From NCBI GenBank assembly GCA_007115705.1, contig QXEO01000334.1, forward strand, positions 2,839,575 to 2,903,574: a DNA stretch of 64,000 nucleotides, written 5' to 3'. The notes under the pieces are model-generated. The model made no database searches. It worked only from the letters and a program-made list of their open reading frames with translations, and was not told the origin of the DNA. This stretch comes from Dactylis glomerata. Taxonomy: Eukaryota; Streptophyta; Magnoliopsida; Poales; Poaceae. Position 1 is the stretch's first letter. The number at the start of each line of letters is the position of its first letter. Shown here in pieces: positions 19,772-30,800 of the stretch. A program made the position numbers and the translations under genes.

Positions 19772-22700
19772 TGTAACATCCCAAGATTTTATCAATTTTT
19801 GGGGGAAATTTTTTGCTTTTGTTTTGCTTGAGATGATTGAAAATTCACAAGGATTTAAAACTTTTTGAGTCTAATTGAAAGCTTTAGTAGAAAACTATTT
19901 TAAACTTTCTATTATTTTCTTGAAGAACTTCTTTGAGAAAGGTCAAGTATCAAAAATACTATTTTGTGTTTATTCAAACCTATGCAAGCTATCTTGCAAA
20001 GGGATATTTACAAAATGATTTATAAAGTTTTCTATGCCAAAGAAATGTTTGAAAAATATATTTCAAAAACTATTTTTGGTAAAGTTTATTCTCTGAATTT
20101 AAAAGGATTTCTTTAAAATCCTACTTCTACTTTGGTTTATGCAAATAAACCCTTTGTCTAAATTATAGAGTTTTATTTGGAAATTAGTTTTATCTATGAA
20201 AACATGTTTCTTACTGTCTTAGAATGTTAAGTTGAATTTTAGAAAATTTTACAAATTGGTTTGAAGTCATTTGAATAACAAATGCAAAAGATACAAAAGA
20301 AAAAGAGAAACAGAAAATGAAAAGGAATTAGAACAAAAAAAGAGAGAAAGCCAGTCACCGGACCGACCCGGGACGAACCAGCCCAGCAAGGCAAGAGCCA
20401 GCCCGGCAGCCCAGCTCCCCTACCTCTCCCCCTCTCTCTCACCGATGGACGGGACCCGCATGTCAGCTCTTTCTTCTCCCCCAATTTCTCTCCTCTTTCT
20501 CTCAGTTACTAGAAACGCCGGTGACTTACTCCCCGCTGTAATCTCGCACACTAAATAGCCATCAAGACCCGGCCTTAAGTACCCCTGGTTCCCCTCCTCA
20601 CTTCCCCTCTTTTCCCCTGCTCAATTCGCCGCCAGAACCACGAAATTCCTCGCCGGAAACGCCCAGTACCGCGGCCAAATCGATCCCTTGCCGTCGAATC
20701 CGTGAGCCAGAACCTCTGATTTCCTGCCCCTTCTCCTTACCTCTCTTCTGCGCACCCATTGACACTATTTCTTGGTTCAAAGTTGCAGCAGTTCGAGCGC
20801 TGCCTTGCCACCTGAAGGTCACCACCGCGCGGAGCAATCCCAGCCGCCTCTCCTCACCACCACTGGACACAATCGAGCACGCAGAGGACCCCATCGTCTT
20901 CCCTGCGTCCAGACGCACCTCGTCGGCCTCTCCATCACCTCCGGGAACTTCTACAATGTCGCCGTCATCCGTTCCCGAGCCGTGACCTCGCCGGAGATCC
21001 GCCGCCGGAACCCTAGCCGGTGAGGTACCATCTCCCTCCATTCTCCGACCGTTGGATTTAGATCCGGTGGTTTAGATAGAGCCACTTACCGAATCGGTAT
21101 CGACCAACCTAGGCCATTAGATCCCCTTGAGATCCTGCGGTCCAGAGAGCCTATCCTCCCGAACCGGTACCGGCGAATACCGTCACGCCACGTGGCCTTC
21201 CCAGATTCAAACAGACTTTAAAACAGAAATTTGAATCAGATTTCATCCAAAACTTTGATAATTCATATCTTTTGATTCCCATGTCCAAAAATAGCAAATG
21301 ATATACCGTTGGAATCCTCAGAACACTTAGAATCCAGTAGTACAATAAAACTTCATATTTTATGGGTTCAATTTGAAACTATTTTCAAATTGGAATCAAA
21401 CCTTCTGTTAGCTCGATTAATTCATATCCTTAGTTCTGTTAATCCAAAAATTACAAATTTGTAGTGTCTGGAATCCTCTCAACTTGTAGAACATCATAGG
21501 ATCAAGAAAATCCAAATTTGATACGTGCACACACTTTGTGCATTCAAATTTGTCCAAATCACTATTTTGGTGATAATCCAAATTCTATAACTCATTTTGG
21601 GATGATTCCAATTGCAGTGACTTTGTATTACTGCAAGCTATCCAGTAGCATCACTCCCATAATTTCTTGAACCACTCCACAATTATTCAAATTCTAATAT
21701 GAGAATTTGAGTATACCTAAGTCATGGTGCAAATCTATCAATTACTTTATCTTAGCATCAATTGTCCATGATCTATGTTAATACAAATCTTATGCCATTT
21801 TGGAAATGGGCAAGTTGAGTGGATTTGTCCACATGACCTTATTCTAAATATAAGATTAAAACTAGTTGATCTTAAAGTAAGATGATTCCTAATACTATCC
21901 TCCCATCATCCAACCCAATATCTATCTTAACAAAATAATCCCATGATCACTGCTATCCATCCTACCCTGAAGGACTTACTCAATTTACAAATGGCTAATT
22001 TGAGTAAGTGATATCATTCTCAAGTTAAACAATCCATTCTATCCCTGAAACCTATACCTTTTCAGTAATGTTTCCTTCTACCATAGCAAATCTTATATCA
22101 TACCTAGACATCAATGTTATCTAAACAACATCTCAATCAAGATCATTTCACTTAGACCGATCTTGTATAGTACCCACTTATTCAAATTACAAATGTGTCA
22201 TTTGAGTAAAGTGTGATACTATCAATCTTAGTTTCTGCCTTTGCTACTATGGTATCGATCGAATCAACATCATAGTACTTAACCCAATCCTAATTACTCA
22301 TTAGGAACCTTAAGCCATGTTTTCAAACATCATCTATACATATCCATTACCTATAGTCATTTACTCATGTCTACTCAATCTTAGCCTTGCATTGAACTAT
22401 TCAATTTGCATTTGAGTTAATTGAGTACCTCAATGTTATAAGAATCCTAGCCTAAGCTTAAGTGTAATGTATACTATTTAAGAATAATTGTTATCACACT
22501 TATTCAATAGTATTGCTATTACACTATTTTGTCTCTTATGTGATTTACCCACATGAGATATTCCAAGATTCAATATGCTTTAATAAAGCATAAAGATCTC
22601 ACTCATCATATTTTGTCTAATTCATATATGTACTCAAATTGCAATTGTGCTACTTGAGTAAAATATGAATTCATCTCAAACTTAGGTTCTATTAATGTGG

Positions 22701-24922
22701 AGTTGTTATAATCCATACCATAGTATGTGTTATACACCATGTTGATCAATGAACCATTTGAGCCATGTCCTCAAATATCAATCATTCATACCCATCCAAT
22801 CTTATTCAACCCCAAGCCAACTTAATCCTGTTGGCCTATATTGAACTATTCAATTCACAAATGGATTAATTGAGTAATGCAATATATCACAAAATCATGC
22901 CCAAGCCTATGTGTAACATGTATGATTTTGAGTAAGTGTTGTCACACTTTATTCAATAGTGTTTTGTTGCACTATTCTATACCTATGTGGATCTATTCAC
23001 ATGAGTCATTCTAAACTCTATTCATGCCTAGACCAAGCCCAGGATTATTATCATTGTAATCTTGGAGGATCAATCTTTTCCAATCACTTGACCATCCCAA
23101 TCCATTGCCTACTTAGTTTTGTTCACATGTATTGAACTATTCAACTTGCAAATGTGCTAATTGAGTAATTCAAGCATTCTTAAAACCTAGCCTAGTTCCT
23201 AAGTGCAATAGACGCTATTTAAGAGTAATTGTTGTCACATTTACTCAATAGTGTTGTAGTTGCACAAACTGACTCTTGTGTAATTTATTTCACATGAGCT
23301 ATTCCTAAAACTCTTGTATGCTTTAATAAAGCATAAAAACTTCATCAATTATATTATGCCTAATCCAATTCTCTCTCAAATCATATTGATCTTCCCCAGC
23401 TAAGCTCTCAAATCCATATCTCACAATTCATATTTCCTTTGCCATATCTTTCCATCATAACGTATCAATTAATCTAAATTGTTAAACCAATACTTTTCAA
23501 TTGTTTGATTTGTTTGATTGTGTTGGTATGGTATGTTTATGTTATGTTATTTCTGTGCTATAGTTTGTGCGAAGAGCTACGTGCTTAGTTAAGAGAAGTG
23601 GAAAGATCGTATTCTTCAAAAAGGTAAGTGACACTCATGTCCCTTTTCCCATTTTACTTATGCATTAGTGTATTCACCTCTTGTAGTATGCATGATAGGT
23701 GAATTATTCAACTATTTTATCAAATGCTTAGATCCTAGTAGTATGTAGCTATCCCTCAAACTCCACTTGATAGGATGCTAAATAATTTGAAAATATTGAT
23801 GCCATGCTTTGATCACTTGTTAAAAGTGTTTTGTGAACAAATTAAGAACTTCAACTAAAATGAAACACCTGGGTGGATTGGTTTGATGATGGAGGCGATG
23901 TTGAGTGGTGACCTGGGGCTACACGTTGTGTAGTTGCTGCCTGGGCATTCACTTATGGTTTGCCACCCAGGAATAAAGAGGTTACTATGTCTTCCATGTT
24001 TAGAGTGCTTCCAGTGCAGCCTTATGACATTATGGGCTCTGTCTTGACTGATTAGATGTGGGAGTGCAACTTGTGTGCAAGAAGTGGTGGTAGTTGAATT
24101 ATAGGTTGGGGACGGAGCTTGCTAAGTTAGTTGCCCTCTCCTTCTAAAAGGTCTCGTTTCATTTTATGTATGGGCATAAAATGAATCGTAAGGTGAAAAT
24201 GCACAACCCTTGCAAGGTGTTTAAACTAATCGATTAGCCGTGTCCTCGGTTATGGACAATTGAGTCTCTAGACATGGAATGTACGGAAGAATCTCATCAT
24301 CGATTCTGAATGACTAAAATCTGTCTAGAAACCCCTAGGTAGGAACTAAGGACCATGCACTCCGAGGGGTGATGGTGCCTGAGGTTCCAAACTTTGTTGA
24401 GTTGCGCCCAGAATTACATACCGGCCAGTATGTAGTGTATGGGGGTTGTCTTGACCCTTGAAAAATAAAATTTTGAAAGAAAGTATTAAAAAGGATTTTT
24501 TAGGACAAAATTGGCTTTATGCAAATCAGCCTTTGAGATCCACCAGCCAAATGTCATGTAGTATAGTATTTCCACAAAATGCCACCAAATATGTGTCATT
24601 TGCCAGTACATCATTGTACTGACCCCTCTGGGCTGCATATTCAAACGTGCAGGTTTTACTGTTGAGTAAGAAACCAGGAGTAGGATCTCGAGACTACATT
24701 CCAACATGTCTGCCTGTGGCATGTGATGAAGAATGGAGGCTCATTGCAACTATGCTTTATGATGTGTACTCGTAAGGTTGAAGACCTATGTAACTGGATT
24801 TACGTTGTAATATTGATGCTATTGCAATGATTACTTATTTTGTACTGTGGTGCTATCTACTGATCCAGGGAATGGCACAGATACACAGGAGTTCTGCCTT
24901 TAGCGAAAGGCGGGGCGCTACA
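19772..24922 (+). repeat. LARD LTR 1 (5151 bp)
   Basis: It starts TGTAACATCC and ends GGGGCGCTACA. In order: AT-rich start; purine-rich stretch (20280-20345); GC-rich putative R/leader region (20540-21020); AT-rich body with seven imperfect hairpins and three diverged 220-bp repeats (21684-23345); and a distal part without features I can assign. Many short frames are shared by all three LTRs but none shows a domain. Confidence 0.9.
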
Positions 24923-24925
24923 GAA

Positions 24926-24937
24926 TGGTATCAGAGC
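24926..24937 (+). other. LARD primer-binding site, copy 1
   Basis: TGGTATCAGAGC, complementary to the 3' end of plant initiator Met-tRNA, starts 3 nt after the LTR end. Confidence 0.9.
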
Positions 24938-25130
24938 ATAGTGTTGCCTGTAGGATCGAGACCCTAGGTTTGGAATAGACTAGGAAGCCCTAGGATTCTT
25001 TCCTCTCTCTTCAAAAAGAAAATCAATTCGGTTTTCTAAATGAGATCAATCTATATACTCTCAGTTTGAAATTTTCTTGTAAGAACTTACCCCATTCATT
25101 TGTTTTACGCTACTCTTCTTTCTAATTTAG

Positions 25131-25673
25131 ATGACCAACCCCACTGGTCCTTTCTTGATGGATTCGATGTCAACTACCAAAGAACTAGTGATGATCATGA
25201 CCCTAAAGTGTGAGACTGAGTTTCCCAAAACCTTGAAGAACCTCATGTTAAGTATGAGAATGCAAGGAGAAGCTGTTTACAAAGGATTTCCCGTGATAGA
25301 TGAAGGTGAAGAATATTGGTGGGTGCAGCTTCATCTATACAAGAACAAGGAAGATGACCACAAGAAGATGGGACTTTGGATGTTCACCAACTCCGAGATG
25401 TATCCATCATTTCTAGACTCAGCGAGATGTGCTGCTTGGTCAGCTATAAAGGAACTTGGAGAAAGACTCAAGTGGAGACTTCACAATACGCAGCAAGACC
25501 TCAAAGAAGAAAAGGAAGACACTACTACATTGAAGGAAACCATAAACCAACTTCAAGGTGACATGGAAAAGTTGGTATCTGAACTTAGTGTTCAAGAAGA
25601 CCTCATCAAAACCAAGGATGAGCAAATTACCAAGCTACTGAAGCAGCTGGACCAGAACAATGGATCTGCTTAG
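25131..25673 (+). CDS. Conserved LARD ORF of unknown function, copy 1
   Basis: The 180 codons start at the first ATG after the PBS (MTNPTGPFLMDSMSTTKE) and end at TAG. The first 115 residues look globular (YKGFPVIDEGEEYWWVQLHL, then MFTNSEMYPSFLDSARCAAW). Residues about 120-175 are a strongly charged coiled coil (LKEEKEDTTTLKETINQLQG). I do not recognise the family. The position just after the PBS is where Gag begins, so it could be a Gag N-terminal relic. Against mere relic status, it is uninterrupted in both internal domains, and the six nucleotide differences between the copies include only two amino-acid changes. Confidence 0.6.
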   Translation: MTNPTGPFLMDSMSTTKELVMIMTLKCETEFPKTLKNLMLSMRMQGEAVYKGFPVIDEGEEYWWVQLHLYKNKEDDHKKMGLWMFTNSEMYPSFLDSARCAAWSAIKELGERLKWRLHNTQQDLKEEKEDTTTLKETINQLQGDMEKLVSELSVQEDLIKTKDEQITKLLKQLDQNNGSA

Positions 25674-26011
25674 AAGAGTACCAAGAAGCCTTAGTTGGAC
25701 CTCCATTTAGGAAATTTTAATAAGCAACGACGTGTAATAAACGTTATGGTCATATCGACTTGTGGATGATCGTACCTTCCCTTTTGTTTGAAAACTAGTT
25801 TGCTTGTTATGATGAATGTTTGTTAGATGTTGTTTGTAAGATGATTTTTTTTGATCTTCTGTGTTTGGGTAGGAAACTTCTTTAGATCCCTTCTATCTAT
25901 TTCTCATCTATGCTAAGTCCTAAAACCCAAACCAAAGTATTCCCAACGACAGAACAACTACAATGACCCTCAATTGGAGATAAGGATACAGAGTACAACA
26001 ACAAGAGGTAG

Positions 26012-26053
26012 TGTTATAAGTACAAGAGACTGGAACATTACGCAAGAGGGTGC
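26012..26053 (+). pseudogene. Decayed Gag zinc knuckle, copy 1
   Basis: The frame reads CYKYKRLEHYARGC, a CCHC knuckle (C-X2-C-X4-H-X4-C) whose second Cys is Tyr. An in-frame TAA follows about 10 codons later. The same Tyr is present at 34061 in copy 2, so the lesion predates the tandem duplication. Confidence 0.55.
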
Positions 26054-26184
26054 ACAAAGGATGATAATCCAAGACTCCAGTAAGCTAGAATAGCTAAAGG
26101 ATACCATGCAAACAATAAGAAAACACCCCAAGGTGTAGCTAATATGGAAGTGCTACTATTCAACCACCTCATGCAAAAATGGTG

Positions 26185-26310
26185 GAAAGAGCAAACAGAG
26201 CAATGGAAAGAGCAAACCGAGCAATGGAAAGAGCAAACAGAGCAATGGAAAGAGCAAACAGAGCAATGGAAAGAGCAAACGGAGCAATAGAAAGAGCAAA
26301 CAGAGCAATG
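26185..26310 (+). repeat. 21-bp tandem repeat, 6 units
   Basis: The unit is GAAAGAGCAAACAGAGCAATG, with one unit slightly diverged. In the frame of the decayed Gag it would encode repeated WKEQTEQ. Copy 2 has 7 units (34234-34380). Confidence 0.9.
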
Positions 26311-26884
26311 GAAAGGATTTTATTTCCTCTTAAATGGCAGACCAAAGGATCTACAACTTAAGGATTATTGCCATGAGCTTTGTTGAAAACCCCTAGCTAG
26401 GAACGATAGATTTTGTTATCAACATTCAAAAATGGGATTTGGAATTTTGACGTCCATACCCAAGAAAACTTTTTCAAAGCTAGTGAGGTTGACCAAGAGT
26501 TAGAATGCGAGATGCACCAAACCAAATACAAGGTAATGATTGGGTGCGACATGGATTGGCCCCCATGACGACTACTCATATTGTTCGCTCTTGTTATGAG
26601 GAATGGTGAATCTAGAGAGACATACCTACATGAGAGACGACATCGTTAAACCATAACCTTAGGAGGATAATGTGTTATATCCCTTATAGTGAGCCAGTGT
26701 GGCCAAAACATAGGAATATGGTGAGGATATTTTGGTATTTGAACGGCTACATGAATCAGATACGTTTTGCTCAGTGGACTTTGAATACAAAGACTGTTCA
26801 GTATCAGCTGCGGCCAGTTCGGTTTACCTTCCCGACCCTTCGTTTCGACTCCCTACATGACCTGTTAGGCTACCTCCCTGAGCC

Positions 26885-26892
26885 TATAAAAG
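26885..26892 (+). promoter_or_regulatory. Putative internal TATA box, LARD copy 1
   Basis: TATAAAAG in the context AGCCTATAAAAGAGAGATC is conserved in copy 2 (34955-34962). It precedes two short ORFs by about 160 bp. It is called by motif only. Confidence 0.4.
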
Positions 26893-27044
26893 AGAGATCA
26901 CACCTCTCTAGAGAGTCACAACAGAGACAACCACCACTACCTATGAGATTGCCTCCTGATTCCAAAGCTTTACGTCGCTGAAGTCTACCCCATCCCGACC
27001 TGCGATGTTATGAGGCAACTATACAAATCCCTGAAACTACTTTC

Positions 27045-27257
27045 TTGCCCATGAGAGCTTCGTTAGATCCCTTTTTCATGCAAAAGAGTTCACCTTCGAG
27101 ATATGATCAAGTTGTCCAGTGTCTTCCAATGACTATGAAGATGGTTGCGAAAGGAATTCTTAAGGACCATCTGGTACTAGTGACAGATAGCATAATGAGC
27201 ACCGTATCAAGAAAAGATTCAACAATGCTGGTTATAAGGCGACCTTCCATCCCTTAA
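27045..27257 (+). pseudogene. Short LARD 3' ORF, copy 1, shortened by a 1-bp deletion
   Basis: It starts MPMRASLDPFF like copy 2 (35115-35489), but a missing G near 27203 shifts the frame and it stops at 27257 (70 codons rather than 124). No domain was recognised. Confidence 0.35.
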
Positions 27258-27347
27258 AGGTGCAAGTACCTCTTACAGAGTCCACCTTGTTTACCCCTAT
27301 GAAATGCATGAGAAGACTGCAAATATGCCATCCTAATCCTTTAGGAT

Positions 27348-27638
27348 GTGTGGTCCCATCATGTTCATGGGGCAAGCATGCAGTACTTGGCACTGAGTCA
27401 TCTTTTGAGATTCTGTAACGAAAATCAGCTAAAAAGCAACAAGGAGTTTGACGATGACCTATATGATGTCTTCGCCTTGGTGAGGACAGACCAAGAAAAG
27501 GGTAGATACACATTCTTGGAAGATGTGGACTACCTTGTTGATGACAACGCAAGGGATGATATCTGCTTATCACCAGAATTGGATGGAACCCTTGGTATAC
27601 CCACTTTTGATCATAGTGGCGAACATCAAAACTTCTGA
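27348..27638 (+). CDS. Short acidic LARD ORF, copy 1
   Basis: The 96-codon frame overlaps the position of the previous ORF in another frame. The C-terminal half is acidic (NKEFDDDLYD, then LEDVDYLVDDNARDD). It is open in both internal domains (copy 2 at 35419-35709). Function unknown; it may be a relic of a longer protein. Confidence 0.35.
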   Translation: MWSHHVHGASMQYLALSHLLRFCNENQLKSNKEFDDDLYDVFALVRTDQEKGRYTFLEDVDYLVDDNARDDICLSPELDGTLGIPTFDHSGEHQNF

Positions 27639-27820
27639 GAAGTACGGTTCAGAGAAAATAGCACAACAGTGAATGCAAGGTGGGAACAAAATGCAAGTGC
27701 CTAAGGAAGCATGAAGATACCACCAAGAGGATTTTTCTTTTTCTTTTAAGGGTGGTAGCCACCCAAATACCCAAAAACCCTTCTACCCTTTTTAGCCTTC
27801 TCCAATCTCGAGGACGAGTT

Positions 27821-27838
27821 TCTTTTAAGGGTGGTAGT
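27821..27838 (+). other. LARD polypurine tract, copy 1
   Basis: TCTTTTAAGGGTGGTAGT abuts LTR2 (starts 27840). A near-identical TTCTTTTAAGGGTGGTAG lies 80 bp upstream at 27741-27758. Confidence 0.6.
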
Positions 27839-27839
27839 C

Positions 27840-30800
27840 TGTAACATCCCAAGATTTTATCAATTGTTGGGGGAAATTTTTTACTTTTGTTTTGCTTGAG
27901 ATGATTGAAAATTCACAAGGATTTAAAACTTTTTGAGTCTAATTGAAAGCTTTAGTAGAAAACTATTATAAACTTTCTATTATTTTCTTGAAGAACTTCT
28001 TTGAGAAAGGTCAAGTATCAAAAATACTATTTTGTGTTTATTCAAACCTATGCAAGCTATCTTGCAAAGGGATATTTACAAAATGATTTATAAAGTTTTC
28101 TATGCCAAAGGAATGTTTGAAAAATATATTTCAAAAACTATTTTTGGTAAAGTTTATTCTCCGAATTTAAAAGGATTTCTTTAAAATCCTACTTCTACTT
28201 TGGTTTATGCAAATAAACCCTTTGTCTAAATTATAGAGTTTTATTTGGAAATTAGTTTTATCTATGAAAACATGTTTCTTACTGTCTTAGAATGTTAAGT
28301 TGAATTTTAGAAAATTTTACAAATTGGTTTGAAGTCATTTGAATAACAAATGCAAAAGATACAAAAGAAAAAGAGAAACAGAAAATGAAAATGAAAAGGA
28401 ATTAGAACAAAAAAAGAGAGAAAGCCAGTCACCGGGCCGACCCAGGATGAACCAGCCCAGCAAGGCAAGAGCCAACCCAGCAGCCCAGCTCCCCTACCTC
28501 TCCCCCTCTCTCTCACCGACGGACGGGACCCGCATGTCAGCTCTTTCTCTTAGTTACTGGAAACGCCGGCGACTTACTCCCCGCTGTAATCTCGCACACT
28601 AAATAGCCATCAAGACTCGGCCTTAAGTACCCCTGGTTCCCCTCCTCACTTCCCCTCTTTTCCCCTGCTCAATTCGCCACCAGAACCACGAAATTCCTCG
28701 CCGGAAACACCCAGTACCGCGGCCAAATCGATCCCTTGCCGTCGAATCCGTGAGCCAGAACCTCTAATTTCCTGCCCCTTCTCCTTACCTCTCTTTTGCA
28801 CACCCATTGCCACTATTTCTTGGTTCAAAGTTGCAGCAGTTCGAGCGCTGCCTTGCCACCCGAAGGTCACCGCCGCGCGGAGCAATCCCAGCCGCCTCTC
28901 CTCACCACCACTGGACACAATCGAGCACGCAGAGGACCCCATCGTCTTCCCCGCGTCCAGACGCACCTTGTCGGCCTCTCCATCACCTCCGGAAACTTCT
29001 ACAATGTCGCCATCATCCGTTCCCGAGCCGCGACCTCGCCGGAGATCCGCCGCCGGAACCCTAGCCGGTGAGGTACCATCTCCCTCCCTTCTCCGACCGT
29101 TGGATTTAGATCCGGTGGTTTAGATAGAGCCACTTACCGAATTGGTATCGACCAACCTAGGCCATTAGATCCCCTTTAGATCCTGCGGTCCAGAGAGCCT
29201 ATCCTCCCGAACCGGTACCGGTGAATACCGTCACGCCACGTGGCCTTCCCAGATTCAAACAGACTTTAAAACAGAAATTTGAATCAGATTTCATCCAAAA
29301 CTTTGATAATTCATATCTTTTGATTCCCGTGTCCAAAAATAGCAAATGATATACCGTTGGAATCCTCAAAACACCTAGAATCCAGTAGTACAATAAAACT
29401 TCATATTTTATGGGTTCAATTTGAAACTATTTTCAAATTGGAATCAAACCTTCTGTTAGGTCGATTAATTCATATCCTTAGTTCTGTTAATCCAAAAATT
29501 ACAAATTTGTAGTGTCTGGAATCCTCTCAACTTGTAGAACATCATAGGATCAAGAAAATCCAAATTTGATATGTGCACACACTTTGTGCATTCAAATTTG
29601 TCCAAATCACTATTTTGGTGATAATCCAAATTCTATAACTCATTTTGGGATGATTCCAATTGCAGTGACTTTGTATTACTGCAAGCTATCCAGTAGCATC
29701 ACTCCCATAATTTCTTGAACCACTCCACAATTATTCAAATTCTAATATGAGAATTTGAGTATACCTAAGTCATGGTGCAAATCTATCAATCACTTTATCT
29801 TAGCATCACTTGTCCATGATCTATGTTAATACAAATCTTATGCCATTTTGGAAATGGGCAAGTTGAGTGGATTTGTCCACATGACCATATTCTAAATATA
29901 AGATTAAAACTAGTTGATCTTAAATTAAGATGATTCCTAATACTATCCTCCCATCATCCAACCCAATATCTATCTTAACAAAATAATCCCATGATCATTG
30001 CTATCCATCCTACCCTGAAGGACTTACTCAATTTACAAATGGCTAATTTGAGTAAGTGATATCATTCTCAAGTTAAACTATCCATTATATCCCTGAAACC
30101 TATACCTTTTCAGTAATGTTTCCTTCTACCATAGCAAATCTTATATCATACCTAGACATCAATGTTATCTAAACAACATCTCGATCAAGATCATTTCACT
30201 TAGACCGATCTTGTATAGTACCCACTTATTCAAATTACAAATGTGTCATTTGAGTAAAGTGTGATACTATCAATCTTAGTTTCTACCTTTGCTACTATGG
30301 TATTGATCGAATCAACATCATAGTACTTAACCCAATCCTAATTACTCATTAGGAACCTTAAGCCATGTTTTCAAACATCATCTATACATATCCATTACCT
30401 ATAGTCATTTACTCATGTCTACTCAATCTTAGCCTTGCATTGAACTATTCAATTTGCATTTAAGTTAATTGAGTACCTCAATGTTATAAGAATCCTAGCC
30501 TAAGCTTAAGTGTAATGTATACTATTTAAGAATAATTGTTATCACACTTATTCAATAGTATTGCTATTACACTATTTTGTCTCTTATGTGATTTACCCAC
30601 ATGAGATATTCCAAGATTCAATATGCTTTAATAAAGCATAAAGATCTCACTCATCATATTTTGTCTAATTCATATATGTACTCAAATTGCAATTGTGCTA
30701 CTTGAGTAGAATATGAATTCATCTCAAACTTAGGTTCTATTAATGTGGATTTGTTATAATCCATACCATAGTATGTGCTATACACCATGTTGATCAATGA

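Larger units (their letters stand above)
24923..27839 (+). other. LARD internal domain 1 (2917 bp)
   Basis: It contains, in order, the PBS, a conserved 180-codon ORF (25131-25673), a decayed Gag zinc knuckle (26012-26053), a 21-bp VNTR (26185-26310), a TATA box (26885) with two short ORFs downstream, and a duplicated PPT-like tract ending at the next LTR. There is no protease, RT or integrase. Confidence 0.8.

Noticed and set aside
20598..21041. 147-codon minus-strand ORF in the LARD LTR GC-rich block and plus-strand overlaps
   Set aside because: Present in all three LTRs at varying length with no domain; this block is the putative R/leader region.
24926..24937. tRNA gene suggestion from TGGTATCAGAGC
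   Set aside because: It matches only the complement of a tRNA 3' end at a PBS; no cloverleaf surrounds it.
26185..26310. CRISPR-like regular repeats
   Set aside because: The 21-bp units are directly adjacent without spacers, and the genome is a plant nuclear one.
26179..26361. ORF with ERANRAM repeats, and its antisense hydrophobic version in copy 2 (34218-34415)
   Set aside because: Both are products of the 21-bp VNTR in alternative frames; the decayed-Gag frame is the better explanation.
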